A model generated the notes under the pieces. The model saw only the letters and a list, made by a program, of their open reading frames with translations. It searched no databases and had not been told where the DNA came from. DNA of 64,000 nucleotides from Lentinus brumalis (taxonomy: Eukaryota; Basidiomycota; Agaricomycetes; Polyporales; Polyporaceae): assembly GCA_001792895.1 (NCBI GenBank), contig MARA01000037.1, forward strand, positions 1 to 64,000, in the 5' to 3' direction. Positions within the stretch are counted from its first letter, which is position 1. Each line of letters starts with the position of its first letter. Made by a program: the position numbers and the translations under genes. Of this stretch, positions 37,411 through 48,944 are shown piece by piece.

Positions 37411-38443
37411 GGGCCCGTCCACGGACAGCGGCCCTCGCCATGTCTCCGCCGCGGGGTGCAGTGAGGGGACCATGTCGCAGTGCGCGCCGCCCATGCTGTT
37501 CATCTGCATACACGGGAGCTGTGGTTGCATGGGAGGATTCTGATAGTTCATGAACATGGAGTTGTCGGGGCTCAACTGCGCTCGAGGCCCAGTCTGTTGG
37601 GGAGGCATGGGATTACCTGCCATCCCGCCTGCCATGTTCGGCTGCTGCTGTCCAGGGGACTGCTGGTGCTGGTGCTGGTGCGGCATAGACATCGAGTTCG
37701 CGAACGCGTTGTGTTGCATAGACTGCGGGATCCCATGCGCGTGCGGATGGGTCTGCGGCTGTCCCAGCGGCGGCATGAGCTGCTGCCCTGACGCCGTCCG
37801 CGCGTGAGGCGGGAGCCCGTTCGCGCCCTGCATCTGTCCCGCCCGGCCCATCGGCAACCCATGCTCTCTGGCGACATTCCACCTCCCTGCGACGAGGACT
37901 GCTGGTGCTGCCGCATCTGCATCTGCATCTGCATCTGCTGCTGCGTCATCCCTCGCATCGCGTTCATTACGGGCTGCCCGTTCATCCCATACCACCCGCC
38001 ATGATCCCTGGCTGCATCCCTGGCATCCCATGCGCCCCCGCCTGCCCCACCATCGGCTGCGACTGCACGCGTCGGATGGCTTGCATGTTCGTCCCAGCGA
38101 GTCCGGCCATGCTCTGGAGCTGGCTCGGAGCGAGTCCGGCCATGTGAGAAGGACCCGCGCCTCCAGCGGGGTTCAGCGCGGGTCCGTTGGGGTGCTGGCC
38201 CATATACACCGGGCGACGGCCTGGCTGCATACTGAGGGGGTAGTTAGGATTGGAGGCGCCTGGCTGACCGCCCATGAGTCCGAGACCGGGGTTGCCGCCT
38301 TGGGTGTTTTGGAGGAGGGCCATGTTGTGCGGCATGGTCTGCTGGCCTTGCTGTGGTTGCGGTTGCATGTACTGCTGGCCCATGAGGCCGGGGTGCATGT
38401 TGGGGACGCCTCCACGAAGCATGTCGGGATGAGGGACGTTCAT
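37276..38443 (-). pseudogene. Truncated LDB first exon, copy 4 (two frameshifts)
   Basis: Same structure as copies 2 and 3. Two single-base losses in C runs break the frame: CCC at 37986-37988 (copy 1 has CCCC) and CCC at 37858-37860 (copy 5 has CCCC). The second break is shared with the full-length copy 1. The distal part reads into the same spacer-encoded ending at 37276. Confidence 0.75.
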
Positions 38444-41400
38444 GACGAGACGAGCGAGAAGTTCACCGACGCGAGGGCCAAGACGCGATGTCGCATGCAG
38501 GAGGCAGACCACAGTGAGACACAGAGACTAGCCGCAGACAAAGCAAGGGCGCCGCGGAAGACGACGGCAGAGGGATTTAAGGCCTCGAGGACGTCGAGGA
38601 CGTCGAGGACGACGGAGAGCGAGGAAGGGAAAGTTGAGTCGCGTTGTGGCAGACGCACTCACACGCTTGAGCGACGGCACTGCTTCCACGCCACGAGCCC
38701 ATCGCCTGCCCCGATGACCCCGCATTCCCTCCCGACTTTGCCCTCTTTTCCACTCGTCTCGTCTGCTCATGACCGACATCTCTTAGAAGTCCTCGTGATG
38801 ACCGCTGCCCAAGATTCCACCCAAAATTCGCGGGGTTTGGCTCGTTCGCCATGCCAGAATGCTTCCGCGCCGAGGGTATGTATGTCGCGCGCGTATCTAC
38901 GAGATCCGACATCGTAGCCGGCCCCGAGTCCCGCAGCCCTCTCTGCACTCCACCAGGCCTGCACTCCTCTGTCCTCTCTCGCTGCTCTCCACCGCTCTCT
39001 CTCCAGGCGCCCCGATCCCGCCCCGTGTCCAAGAGCTCTCATTGGCTCACGTCCCGCTCTCGACACCGCCGTCGCCCTCCTTCGCCACGCTCAACCACGC
39101 TCTGGCCGCACTCGTTGCCGCTCACTCGTCTGCGCACTCAGCCCGTACTCAGCTCGAGCCTCGAGCGCCACACCAGTGCGCACACCGCGTAACGTGTTCG
39201 TATTTCGCGTATACACAATGTAGTAAGCACCCGAATGCACCTTTTCTCAACATGCCATGTCCCTCTCTGCAAATCTCACTTCAACTCGCCGTCCTGCCGC
39301 CTCCCCACTTCGAAGGACTCTCATAAGCACTACGTGAGTGCCCTCACCAACTTTCAGCGTGCGCACTCAAAGCAGTTCCCGGCCACGCTCCCCTCCGATC
39401 ACTCCGTCTCTCTGCTGTTATTTCTACGCCACCTCTCATAGCCGGCCTGCGTCGACACGAGTGCGCCGCCGCGTGCACGCCGCAGACCGCGGTCTCCACC
39501 ACAAAGCAAATCATCCTGCTGCTCGCCGTGCACACCCCCCGCGCCATCGACAGCCTCTCAGCCATCCCCCGCGACATCGGAGACAGTCTGCGCCGCGACC
39601 CCAGTGCAACACGGCCCGCTGCATCGTGTCACAGCAGCGCGGCGGCAACATACGCGCACCCCGGCCGCATATCGCAACGCATACACGCGCAGCCGTATGC
39701 GTTCGATAGCCACATGCTGTACGAACACGGCGATATGCGCCCCGTGCGCAGGGGACAACGGTACGTCGCGCCATCCTCGAATTACCGCGCGCTCACCCAC
39801 AAATCCGCAGATATCTCACCCCGCAGAGCTCCAGACGCGTCCCGACACAGCGTCAAGACACGCCTGCACCTCCCCGGGACCGTACGAGCCGGTCTCGCGC
39901 CAATCCGCGACCGAGAATCGCGTCCAAATCGCGTTTTCATTGCTTGTCGCCAGCACCGACTCGACTCCGCCGTCCCGCGGACCCATCCCTCCGATCCAAC
40001 TGGACGAAGTGTTGTACGCTCACCTAGCACACGCTCTGCGACGCTCGTACAGCGGTCCAGGAACAGCCGGCGACATCGCCGACACCCTCGCGAACTGCCG
40101 CACTGCCGCACAAAACCGGCTCTATCTCTCGCACCCAGGCCCCAACCACGCTCAAACCAACTCGCATGGAGCGCACCGAACGATTCCCATCACGCCCAAA
40201 CGCTCAAACGCCCTCCGCGTCGGTCTCAAATTCGCGCAAAAGCGCGATTTCATTGCATTTTCGACCAACTCCGCCTCCCGACGGCTCTCCCGCCTCGACC
40301 CCGGCCCCGATCGCCGCGAAACTCTTCCAGCGGGTGCGTATACTCCTACAGACCGTGTGCGATGCGTTCTCGCGCCCGTCTGCCGGGTTCGAAAAAATCC
40401 GCTCCGAGGGGCGAGTCGCCCGCCCCGCCGCACAGACCCGGCTCTGTCTCTCGCACACGGACCCCGACCGTCCCTCAAACCAACGCTCCCGGGACGTACT
40501 GAACAGTCCCCATCGACCTCGCACGCTCGCACGCCGCCCCGCGCCGGTCTCAAAATCGCTCGACAGTGCGATTTCATTGCATTCCGAGGCCGACTGCGGC
40601 TCGAGGCGGCTCTCCCGGCGCGACCCCGCACCCGATCGACGTGAAACTAGTTCAGGCGAGTCGGTGCGGTCCTAGAGACCGGGTGCGGCGCGTCCTCGCG
40701 TGCGTGGCGGTTTGGAGATTCGTTCGAGGTGGGTCGCCCGGGGGAGGCCCGGGAGCGAAGGTGCTCTCCCGCCTCGACGGCGTCCCGGGTCGCCGCGAAT
40801 TCGTGCAGCGGGCGGCCATGGTCCTGTAGACCGTGTGCGCTGCGTTCTCGCGTCCGTCAGACGGGTCCGCAAAATCCGCCCGAGAGCGGGTCGCCCGGAT
40901 GCAACGAGCGAACTCGTGAGTCCGGCCTCGGGCAAGAGCGCAGCTATTCGGTACTGACTGGGGATGTTATATAGTTCGTTGTCGACTCTGGAGCCCTGAC
41001 TCGGCCAGGATTCGAGCTCGGCGGGGCAGCGTGAGGACGACGCACCGCGGGCTCGAAGGACCGGCCGGCGGGCAGCGTGCACTGATGGCTCGCTCACAGA
41101 GCATGCCCGGTGCTGACCGTCCGCAGTCTACACGACGTGCGTTAGGTGAGCTGCGCTGCTGCTCGGATTGCCGACACGCTGACCGGACACCTGTGTAGAT
41201 CGTTCACGGCGGTCTCCATCCGCTATCGCGTGGAACAGCGGCGACAGCGGGGACTATCCAGGCCACGAGCAGCGTGCCCTAGGGCGAGCGACCACCAGAG
41301 CACGCTGTTCTGGCTGGAATGACTTCACGCAAAGGTTGCGGCGGCGCATAACGCGCAAGCCTCGTAGATACTCGATGTGCGTAGGGATAAGTACCACAAC

Positions 41401-42225
41401 TTGTATCATGGACATTGCGTCGAATTGAAGCCGCACTCGTCTTGCCAGCCTTGTTGCAGGTTCTGCGTCGAGTGTTCGTGAGCGACGAGTGCAGGTCGAA
41501 AGCTAGAACACGAAGAGGTGAGTGCCGTGCCTTATCGTTTGCCCAGACGCTTCTGACGTACCTTGCGGCTGCCCGCCGTCGTCGTGGCTGCGGCTGTTCT
41601 GAAGCGAGATGCGTCAACGCTGAATGCCGCCCCGTCGACTGCATACGTACCCGCCTGGCTGTACCTCGGACCTGCGACCTGCGCCATTCTCCTGGTATTC
41701 AATCGCGTTTGACTCCTCGCGCTGATGGATAACTGCACTCAGACCAGGGCCACAGACATCAAGTAAGAGCGATAATCCTACCTTGAAGCCCGGAGAAAGC
41801 GACCTGGCCAAGCCTCCGAACTACTGCGCTACATTTCGCCGGTACGTTCGGCAATAATTTCTTGTTCACGCGGAGACGTGGCCCGGACCTGCTGTGCGTA
41901 GGTCAGTGAACGGTGAACTTCAAGCCGATGTTACAGTATCTGACATACCTCCCTCTCCTGACTATGCTTGCTCACGTTCACCGACGGCCCGGCAGCGTAC
42001 TCGAACTTGTCGGCACTTGATGGACATCAGCTCTGCGTCCCAACACACAGACGCTACGCTGGACCGCCTCTGTGAAGGTCATGTTCCTCCAAGACCCGGG
42101 ACACAAGGAGTGCGTCTTCGCGGCGGCACGCAGTGTAAGCGTTCGCTAGGCAATCACAAGATCTACATAGTGAGCAATCGCCGGATATGCAGAAGTAGCC
42201 TGACTTACAAGGTACCTTGTTTCTT

Positions 42226-42643
42226 CATCAGTACTTCCACGAATATCTTAGCTGTCTTGTGCGTCTTGGGTGATCTTGCAAGAAGGCAAATGTCATCCGA
42301 TTTGGTTGAAACTTGGTGAGAACAATTCTAATAGTGCAACGAGCAATACTTTAAAGTTTCAGCCTAGGTGGATGTGAATTGAGTGCGGGAGGAACAATTT
42401 CAGGCCCGCCCAAGACCACCCAAGATGGTGGCTGTGTACCCAGATATAGGCATGGCCGTTCGCTTTCGCTCTCGGTCAGTTCTCACCCGTTGGTCCCCCA
42501 CTTTTGAGAGCCAACACGGGGCCTCCATGCGCACATACGTACCAAGTTTCAACGCAAATCATTGAGGGGGTGCCGAGATATGGCGGGCGCTCAAATCACC
42601 CAAGATGCGCAAGATTCCCAAGAGATTTGGGGAAGTACTGATG
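42226..42643. mobile_element. MITE-like inverted-repeat element inserted in unit 4
   Basis: Perfect 13 bp terminal inverted repeats: catcagtacttcc at 42226-42238 and ggaagtactgatg at 42631-42643. A second perfect 13 bp inverted pair lies inside (gttgaaacttggt at 42305-42317 and accaagtttcaac at 42541-42553), so the element could fold. Units 1-3 give the empty site, which indicates a 2 bp TT target duplication (42224-42225 and 42644-42645). No coding capacity; non-autonomous. It interrupts a 40 nt exon-like segment of the minus-strand intron chain, so it arrived after the units separated or was lost from the others. Superfamily unknown. Confidence 0.85.
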
Positions 42644-45600
42644 TTCTAGGCACGTTTCTCGGCACGACCTACGCAGACAAGTCGACTCAGCATACCGCCG
42701 CCTGAAACTCGAGGGAGCCTACACACCTCAGGAGTGCAGTACGGTCGAACCACGGCAACGACGATGGTCGTGTGCCGAGGACCAGGCTGGCCACGGATAC
42801 CGGCGACTTGTTCCACTGTCCGCCGGTAATCATCTGAGACACAAGTAAGTATGGAACCTGTGTTGTGCCTCACAGATCTGACGTACCTTCCATGACAGCC
42901 TATGGCTATCTGTCTTGCCGGTCTATGTACGCACCCACGGCTCTCAATCAGGTTTGCCCGGGAGTCCAACCGGAGTACTTACTCAGGGAGCGACCCCTGC
43001 GCGCGAGATTCCGATCGTACCTCCGTGGAGATACGACTCACCATCTGTACGTACGAGGTCTCCGACGCGACAGCAGTGGCGACCAAGGCTACAGCGGTAC
43101 GTACTGCCGAGGAACATGTCGCACTTATGAACCATGCGATCAGTCCTAGTATACGGAAACGACAAAATTGACATACCTGAGTAGCGGCGAAGGACGAGCT
43201 CGTGTTGGAGCGGCAGTTCTAGACGCGGTCAGTCATGACATGTCGCAGTCGCACCATTCGCATGCCAACACACCTGCTGGAGGACAACCGCTCCCCACTT
43301 CGCCTGGGACCGCCGGAGCGGTGTCCATGTACTGAAGAATTCCGGTTAGCTGGAGAGAAGGACTGGGCCGGTGCAGCTAGAGAGTTGTAGAGTATTAGTT
43401 GCCGATAGATCACCGCCGGAAAGCGATGCTCACGAATTCTCGCCTACGCAACACATGGGAGGTGGACCGCTAGAAAACTATATACCGAAACGGCGACATT
43501 ACTGTAAGAGAACCAAGTGCGTACCCTGAAAGATATCGGGCTGTCAGCGGTGTGTAGGATAGGAAGGTGGGGACATACTTACCACCACACATGATTCATG
43601 ACTGGCGTCGCCGGTGAATGCTCATTGCTCGCCCTCCTGGTCATCAAAGTGAACCTGACAAAAGCTGAGATGTAAGTAAACAAGGCCAGAAACGCATGTG
43701 AGGTGAGTTGGAGTGACTTACGAGATGTGTCGTGAGTCTGCATAGGGCCGAGGAGTAGTACCGTGACAGTGGTCATGTACGGTGCACGCACTGACTGGGA
43801 GGATTGAAGCAGTAATGGCACAGTGTGCGAGAGTAGCAGAAAATATAGCATAGGAGAGAATGTAGAGGGCGGGAAGGAGGCGGAGGCACTGGGAGATGGG
43901 AGGGATGAGTGTCGGAGAGGAGGAGGAGAGCACGGTATATATACTCTTGGAGGGTCCCACCGGGCTGCAGGACCCCGCAAGACTCCTCATGCAAATGACA
44001 AGAGCTTCCGGAGCTCGGAAGCACATGTGTGAGTCATCCCTGGTGGAGGACCAACCAGAACGCGACAGCGCAAGCTCGGCTGGAGAGGGTGGGCTAATGG
44101 GAGTGGGAAGCGAAGACCTCGATATTCCAAGCATTAGCGTGTGTTCCGACGCTCGCAAAATTAGGGGCGCTGCTCGCCTAAGTGAGCGCTCTGTGATGCA
44201 TCAATTGGGGAGGCTTGGAATTACGAAGAGATTGTGGGGATGCTGAGCAGGCGGATACAGTGGCGGGCGGAGAACTGCAGCTAATTCCGTGTATCCCGTG
44301 TTCCCAGTCAGCAAGTAGGCATCACCAGGAATGTAGCATTAGTATTACCTCATAGCAGTGTCTTCTATTCCCTCAGCATAATTGCATATGGTACGAACAT
44401 GTCTATGCCGCGATCTAGCGAGAAACAAGTCAGTTGCGGACGAAAATGGAGACACAGAGTAAAGATCAATAAGACTTGGCACTTTGCATGTCTCAGTACC
44501 AGTAAAGCACTACTTGTGAGCCTTCAGAGGTGCTTCTGGCATGCCGGCTGCGGTTGTGCGCGATGTACAAAGGTGTAGAGGTGGCGGAAGGCTGCCCAGA
44601 TCCAGATCTGTGCAAGGCGTAGTGGTGAAGCGCCAAGCAGGGCCGTTCACTTCGGACTCGTTCCGAAGCTCGCTCTCACGATCTGGCTTTGTCTCTCATC
44701 CTTATACACTCCTATCTGGCCGGTGCGTATCCTTGGCTTGTGGCCGGAGCTATATGTAGCATTTTACAGATTGAACACGGTGAGCCAAGCTGCAACCTGC
44801 CAGACTCAGACTCAGACATTGTCCGCAGTGTCTGCTTTTGTCTATGTATTATCCCACTATTTATTGCGAAGAGCTCCGAATAGTGCTTCCAATGTAGTGT
44901 GCTTTGTGCACACTTACGGCCTGCGCTTGACCTACGACTGCCTGGCGCGCTCCATAGCAGATTTGTTGAGTGTGATGAGCTGAACTTTCCCAGTGCGTCT
45001 GGGTGAGGTCCGAATGATGCTGGCAGCCTAGCCTCCCGGCTGCGCTTAGCGTTCCCAGGGCACGTAGCCAAGACCCGATCAAAGCGGCTCAACCCGAGAT
45101 GTACACCACTGTGTCCTCGTACTGATGGAGGGCGCAACGTAGTACGCATCCAGAGCTTTAAGTACTGTATATCCATATAATATTCGGTCACGGTCTTACT
45201 GTGCTCCAGAATGCTCAAGAGTTGAGGGATCCTAGCGGGTGCATGCTGGATTTAACCATCCGACGGCTGAGGCGAAGCGAAGGCGGTATTCAGGCGAGCT
45301 GGACGGCGGAGATTGCGGGGCCAAGTGCAGCTCGCGAAGACCCACGGGCATAATGACCGTGTTGATGCAGACAATATTCCACAAATTGCGGTCGGACCTC
45401 GTCTATTATCCCGCTGATACTACATTCCGGAGCATCTATCTACTCTACCCGTCCGGCAGTCACTGCACGACTTACAGTGTCTGGCCGGCCGCTGCACTAT
45501 TCGCCTGTACAGGTGAGAGCCGCCGTCCAAGCCACCCGCCAGCCGTACGGCCATCGCAGTCAGTCCTGCCCGAGAATATACCTCTGCGTGGTGTGATATC

Positions 45601-47159
45601 GCCTCTCGAGTTCCAGTCCCCATCGCTGGCACCATAAACAACTGTCGAGACGCCTGTTCCCCTCTGCGACGACGTTCTCCCCCTCGCGACATCGCAGACT
45701 CGACCAGCCTCACCGTCCTCGTCGCCCCGCACTCTCCATCATCCCTCCGCTTCTCTGCGACACGTAATCTGCGAGAGGACAGTCGGGGATTGCTGTAGGC
45801 AAAGGTGAGCTCCAGGCCGTACACCTCTCGAACTCACCTGAATCGTTCGAGCTAGCATGGACGCGTCCTCATGCAACACATGTCCCTCTGCGCATAGCGA
45901 ACACGACTTGCCCACTCCGACCTACGCACCTGGCGTGCAAGCTTCTCCAGCTGCCAGGCGACGTCCGCGATATTACGATGCGAACACGGTTACACGGCCA
46001 CTCCCGGCCACTCACCGCGCACGTCTGGGACAGTACGAGCAGCTCTCGGGCCCGAAGGCTGCGCGCACCATCCGCCACCATTTCCGTAATCGTTCTGGCT
46101 TGCACGGCACGGCGCCGTGCTGAGCACTGCGGCCGCCAGATCGACCTACCTGTGAGTACGACGCTCGGTGGTTCCAGGTATCGATCTATCGACTCACCGA
46201 CGCGTCCGCAATACGCGAGGCGAGCCGAGAGACTCGGAGAGAGAGGCTCGAAGGTATGCACCTGCTTGCTGATCACGCCCGGGAGTTGTAGGACCTACCT
46301 GAAGCAGAATATCGCCGGCTGCGCCTGTCCGCGAGAACGGTATGTTTCGGCCCATTCAAGGACATGACATGTACCTGCGACTCACTGGCTGCCGTCGACG
46401 CAAGACGGCTTCAGTGCACGCACCCGGACTCGGAGTCGTACCTACTGCCTCGAGCAGTGTTCCGCCGGCGCAGACTCGAGCAGGACAGGCGCATGCCTGT
46501 CCTAGAACGGTACGTTTCAGCCTTTTCCCCGCATACTAGTACGGCTACTCACCTGTGCGTAGATTCAAGACGCGTTCGGGCTGCTCCGGCGACTCGCCGA
46601 CTGCAAGACTGCGCGAAGCTCGACGCGAACGCGACTCCGATGTGCGTACCTGTGTGTCCTACTGTTCCGGGCCGGACTTACTGGATGCACAACCTACCTG
46701 CTCCGCCCCGGGCTAGGCTGCGAGCCTGAATGGCACGCTTTCGGCCGGGAGTCAAGTACACGAAGCCCGACGCTTGGGCAGGCGTCGCGGCGTGCGGGTG
46801 CGCTGCAAGCAGGTACGTCAGAGCGCATGTTCCGGGACATGCCTGATAGACGCGACTTACCTGTGAGTACCGTTGTCGAGTTCCGAGCAGCGTCGAGCGT
46901 GGCGGAGAGCGGCAGAGGTGGCGGTGGTGGCGGGAGGCAGGACGCGCAGGCTGAGGACGCGCCGAGACACGAGATCGCGTCAAGTCCGTGGATTAGGCGC
47001 CCGTCTCTCTCGACGCAGAGAGCGTTTCCGGAGCGGGTTGCGGGCGGGAGCTCGGGGGAAGTCGTGTATTTCTCTCGCAGCTGCATGTACTAGGTAGCCC
47101 AAGTGAACACTCTTTCCAGGCCGCAGAAGGCCATCGCACGCAGAAGTCCGCCCAGAGCG

Positions 47160-47307
47160 CACACCATCTGGGGGAAAGCTCATGCCCCCGAACCGCCCTG
47201 CACACCATCTCGGGGAAAGCCCTGACGTTTCTATATGCCCCCGAACCGCCCTGCACACCATCCGGGGAAAAGCTCCTACGTTTCTATATGCCCCCGAAAC
47301 CGCCCTT
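47160..47307. repeat. ~53 bp repeat, three copies, beside the unit 4/5 joint
   Basis: Three units beginning cacaccatc and ending ccgccct at 47160-47200 (shortened), 47201-47253 and 47254-47307. Units 1-3 have a single copy at the equivalent place. Local expansion next to the S/LDB joint. Confidence 0.8.
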
Positions 47308-48429
47308 TCCAACGTTTTTATCGGCGGGTGCTCGTCGACGATGCGATCGCACACCCGAGATCCAGCGAAGCGCGAACAAATATATTTCTCTGCCGACACG
47401 GGCCCGCGGACAGCGGCCCTCGCCATGTCTCCGCCGGGGGTGCAGTGAGGGGACCATGTCGCAGTGCGCGTTGCCCATGCTGTTCATCTGCATACGCGGG
47501 AGCTGTGGTTGCATGGGAGGATTCTGATAGTTCATGAACATGGAGTTGTCGGGGCTCATCTGCGCTCGAGGCCCAGTCTGTTGGGGAGGCATGGGATTAC
47601 CTGCCATCCCGCCTGCCATGTTCGGCTGCTGCTGTCCAGGGGACTGCTGGTGCTGGTGCTGGTGCGGCATAGACATCGAGTTCGCGAACGCGTTGTGTTG
47701 CATAGACTGCGGGATCCCATGCGCGTGCGGATGGGTCTGCGGCTGTCCCAGCGGCGGCATGAGCTGCTGCCCTGACGCCGTCCGCGCGTGAGGCGGGAGC
47801 CCGTTCGCGCCCTGCATCTGTCCCGCCCGGCCCATCGGCAACCCCATGCTCTCTGGCGACATTCCACCTCCCTGCGACGAGGACTGCTGGTGCTGCCGCA
47901 TCTGCATCTGCATCTGCATCTGCTGCTGCGTCATCCCTCGCATCGCGTTCATTACGGGCTGCCCGTTCATCACCATACCACCCGCCATGATCCCTGGCTG
48001 CATCCCTGGCATCCCATGCGCCCCCGCCTGCCCCACCATCGGCTGCGACTGCACGCGTCGGATGGCTTGCATGTTCGTCCCAGCGAGTCCGGCCATGCTC
48101 TGGAGCTGGCTCGGAGCGAGTCCGGCCATGTGAGAAGGACCCGCGCCTCCAGCGGGGTTCAGCGCGGGTCCGTTGGGGTGCTGGCCCATATACACCGGGC
48201 GACGGCCTGGCTGCATACTGAGGGGGTAGTTAGGATTGGAGGCGCCTGGCTGACCGCCCATGAGTCCGAGACCGGGGTTGCCGCCTTGGGTGTTTTGGAG
48301 GAGGGCCATGTTGTGCGGCATGGTCTGCTGGCCTTGCTGTGGTTGCGGTTGCATGTACTGCTGGCCCATGAGGCCGGGGTGCATGTTGGGGACGCCTCCA
48401 CGAAGCATGTCGGGATGAGGGACGTTCAT
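47284..48429 (-). pseudogene. Truncated LDB first exon, copy 5 (open frame, right end of array)
   Basis: Open for 381 residues from the LDB start, with the same truncation and spacer-encoded end as copies 2-4. It has CCCC where copies 1 and 4 have CCC, showing the expected reading frame of this exon. Upstream, LDB promoter sequence continues to 48944 and then passes into single-copy DNA, so this copy carries the probable original upstream flank of the LDB gene. Confidence 0.75.
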
Positions 48430-48944
48430 GACGAGACGAGCGAGAAGTTCACCGACGCGAGGGCCAAGACGCGATGTCGCATGCAGGAGGCAGACCACAG
48501 TGAGACACAGAGACTAGCCGCAGACAAAGCAAGGACGCCGCGGAAGACGACGGCAGAGGGATTTAAGGCCTCGAGGACGTCGAGGACGTCGAGGACGACG
48601 GAGAGCGAGGAAGGGAAAGTTGAGTCGCGTTGTGGCAGACGCACTCACACGCTTGAGCGACGGCACTGCTTCCACGCCACGAGCCCATCGCCTGCCCCGA
48701 TGACCCCGCATTCCTTCCCGACTTTGCCCTCTTTTCCACTCGTTCTCGTCTACTCATGACCGACATCTCTTAGAAGTCCTCGTGATGACCGCTGCCCAAT
48801 ATTCCACTCAAAATTTGCGGGGGTTTGGGCTCGTTCACCTAGCCAAAATACTTCCGCGCCGAGGGTATGTAAGTGGTCGACGTCGCGGCGCGTATCTACG
48901 AGATCCGACATCGTAGCCGGCCCCGAGTCCCGCAGCAGAAGGCA

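Larger units (their letters stand above)
38938..47399. repeat. Spacer S, unit 4 (most diverged, 8.5 kb)
   Basis: Collinear with the other spacers but longer. It carries a 418 bp inverted-repeat element (42226-42643), extra copies of a ~53 bp repeat next to the joint (47160-47307), several small indels, and a rearranged stretch at 46700-47150. The intron chain spans 41503-43176, interrupted by the inserted element. The private changes show that unit 4 is a true separate copy rather than an assembly duplicate. Confidence 0.85.
9066..48944 (-). repeat. Head-to-tail tandem array of LDB 5' end plus spacer (4 full units and a partial)
   Basis: Units start at the same point inside the LDB first exon: 9066, 18526, 27971, 37411 and 47400, giving periods of 9460, 9445, 9440 and 9989 bp. 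The last unit is partial and ends at 48944. Each unit consists of the truncated LDB first exon and its proximal promoter, then spacer S. Only the leftmost unit continues into the rest of the LDB gene. All units have the same orientation. Units 2 and 3 are nearly identical. Units 1 and 4 differ from them by shared variants, for example the promoter/spacer joint reads gcagccctctctgca in 1 and 4 but gcagcagaaggca in 2 and 3. The array makes up about 62% of the window. Confidence 0.95.

Noticed and set aside
10599..47399. The ~9.4 kb tandem unit as an rDNA repeat
   Set aside because: The unit length is right for fungal rDNA, but no 18S, 5.8S, 28S or 5S sequence was recognised, and each unit contains the first exon of a protein-coding gene.
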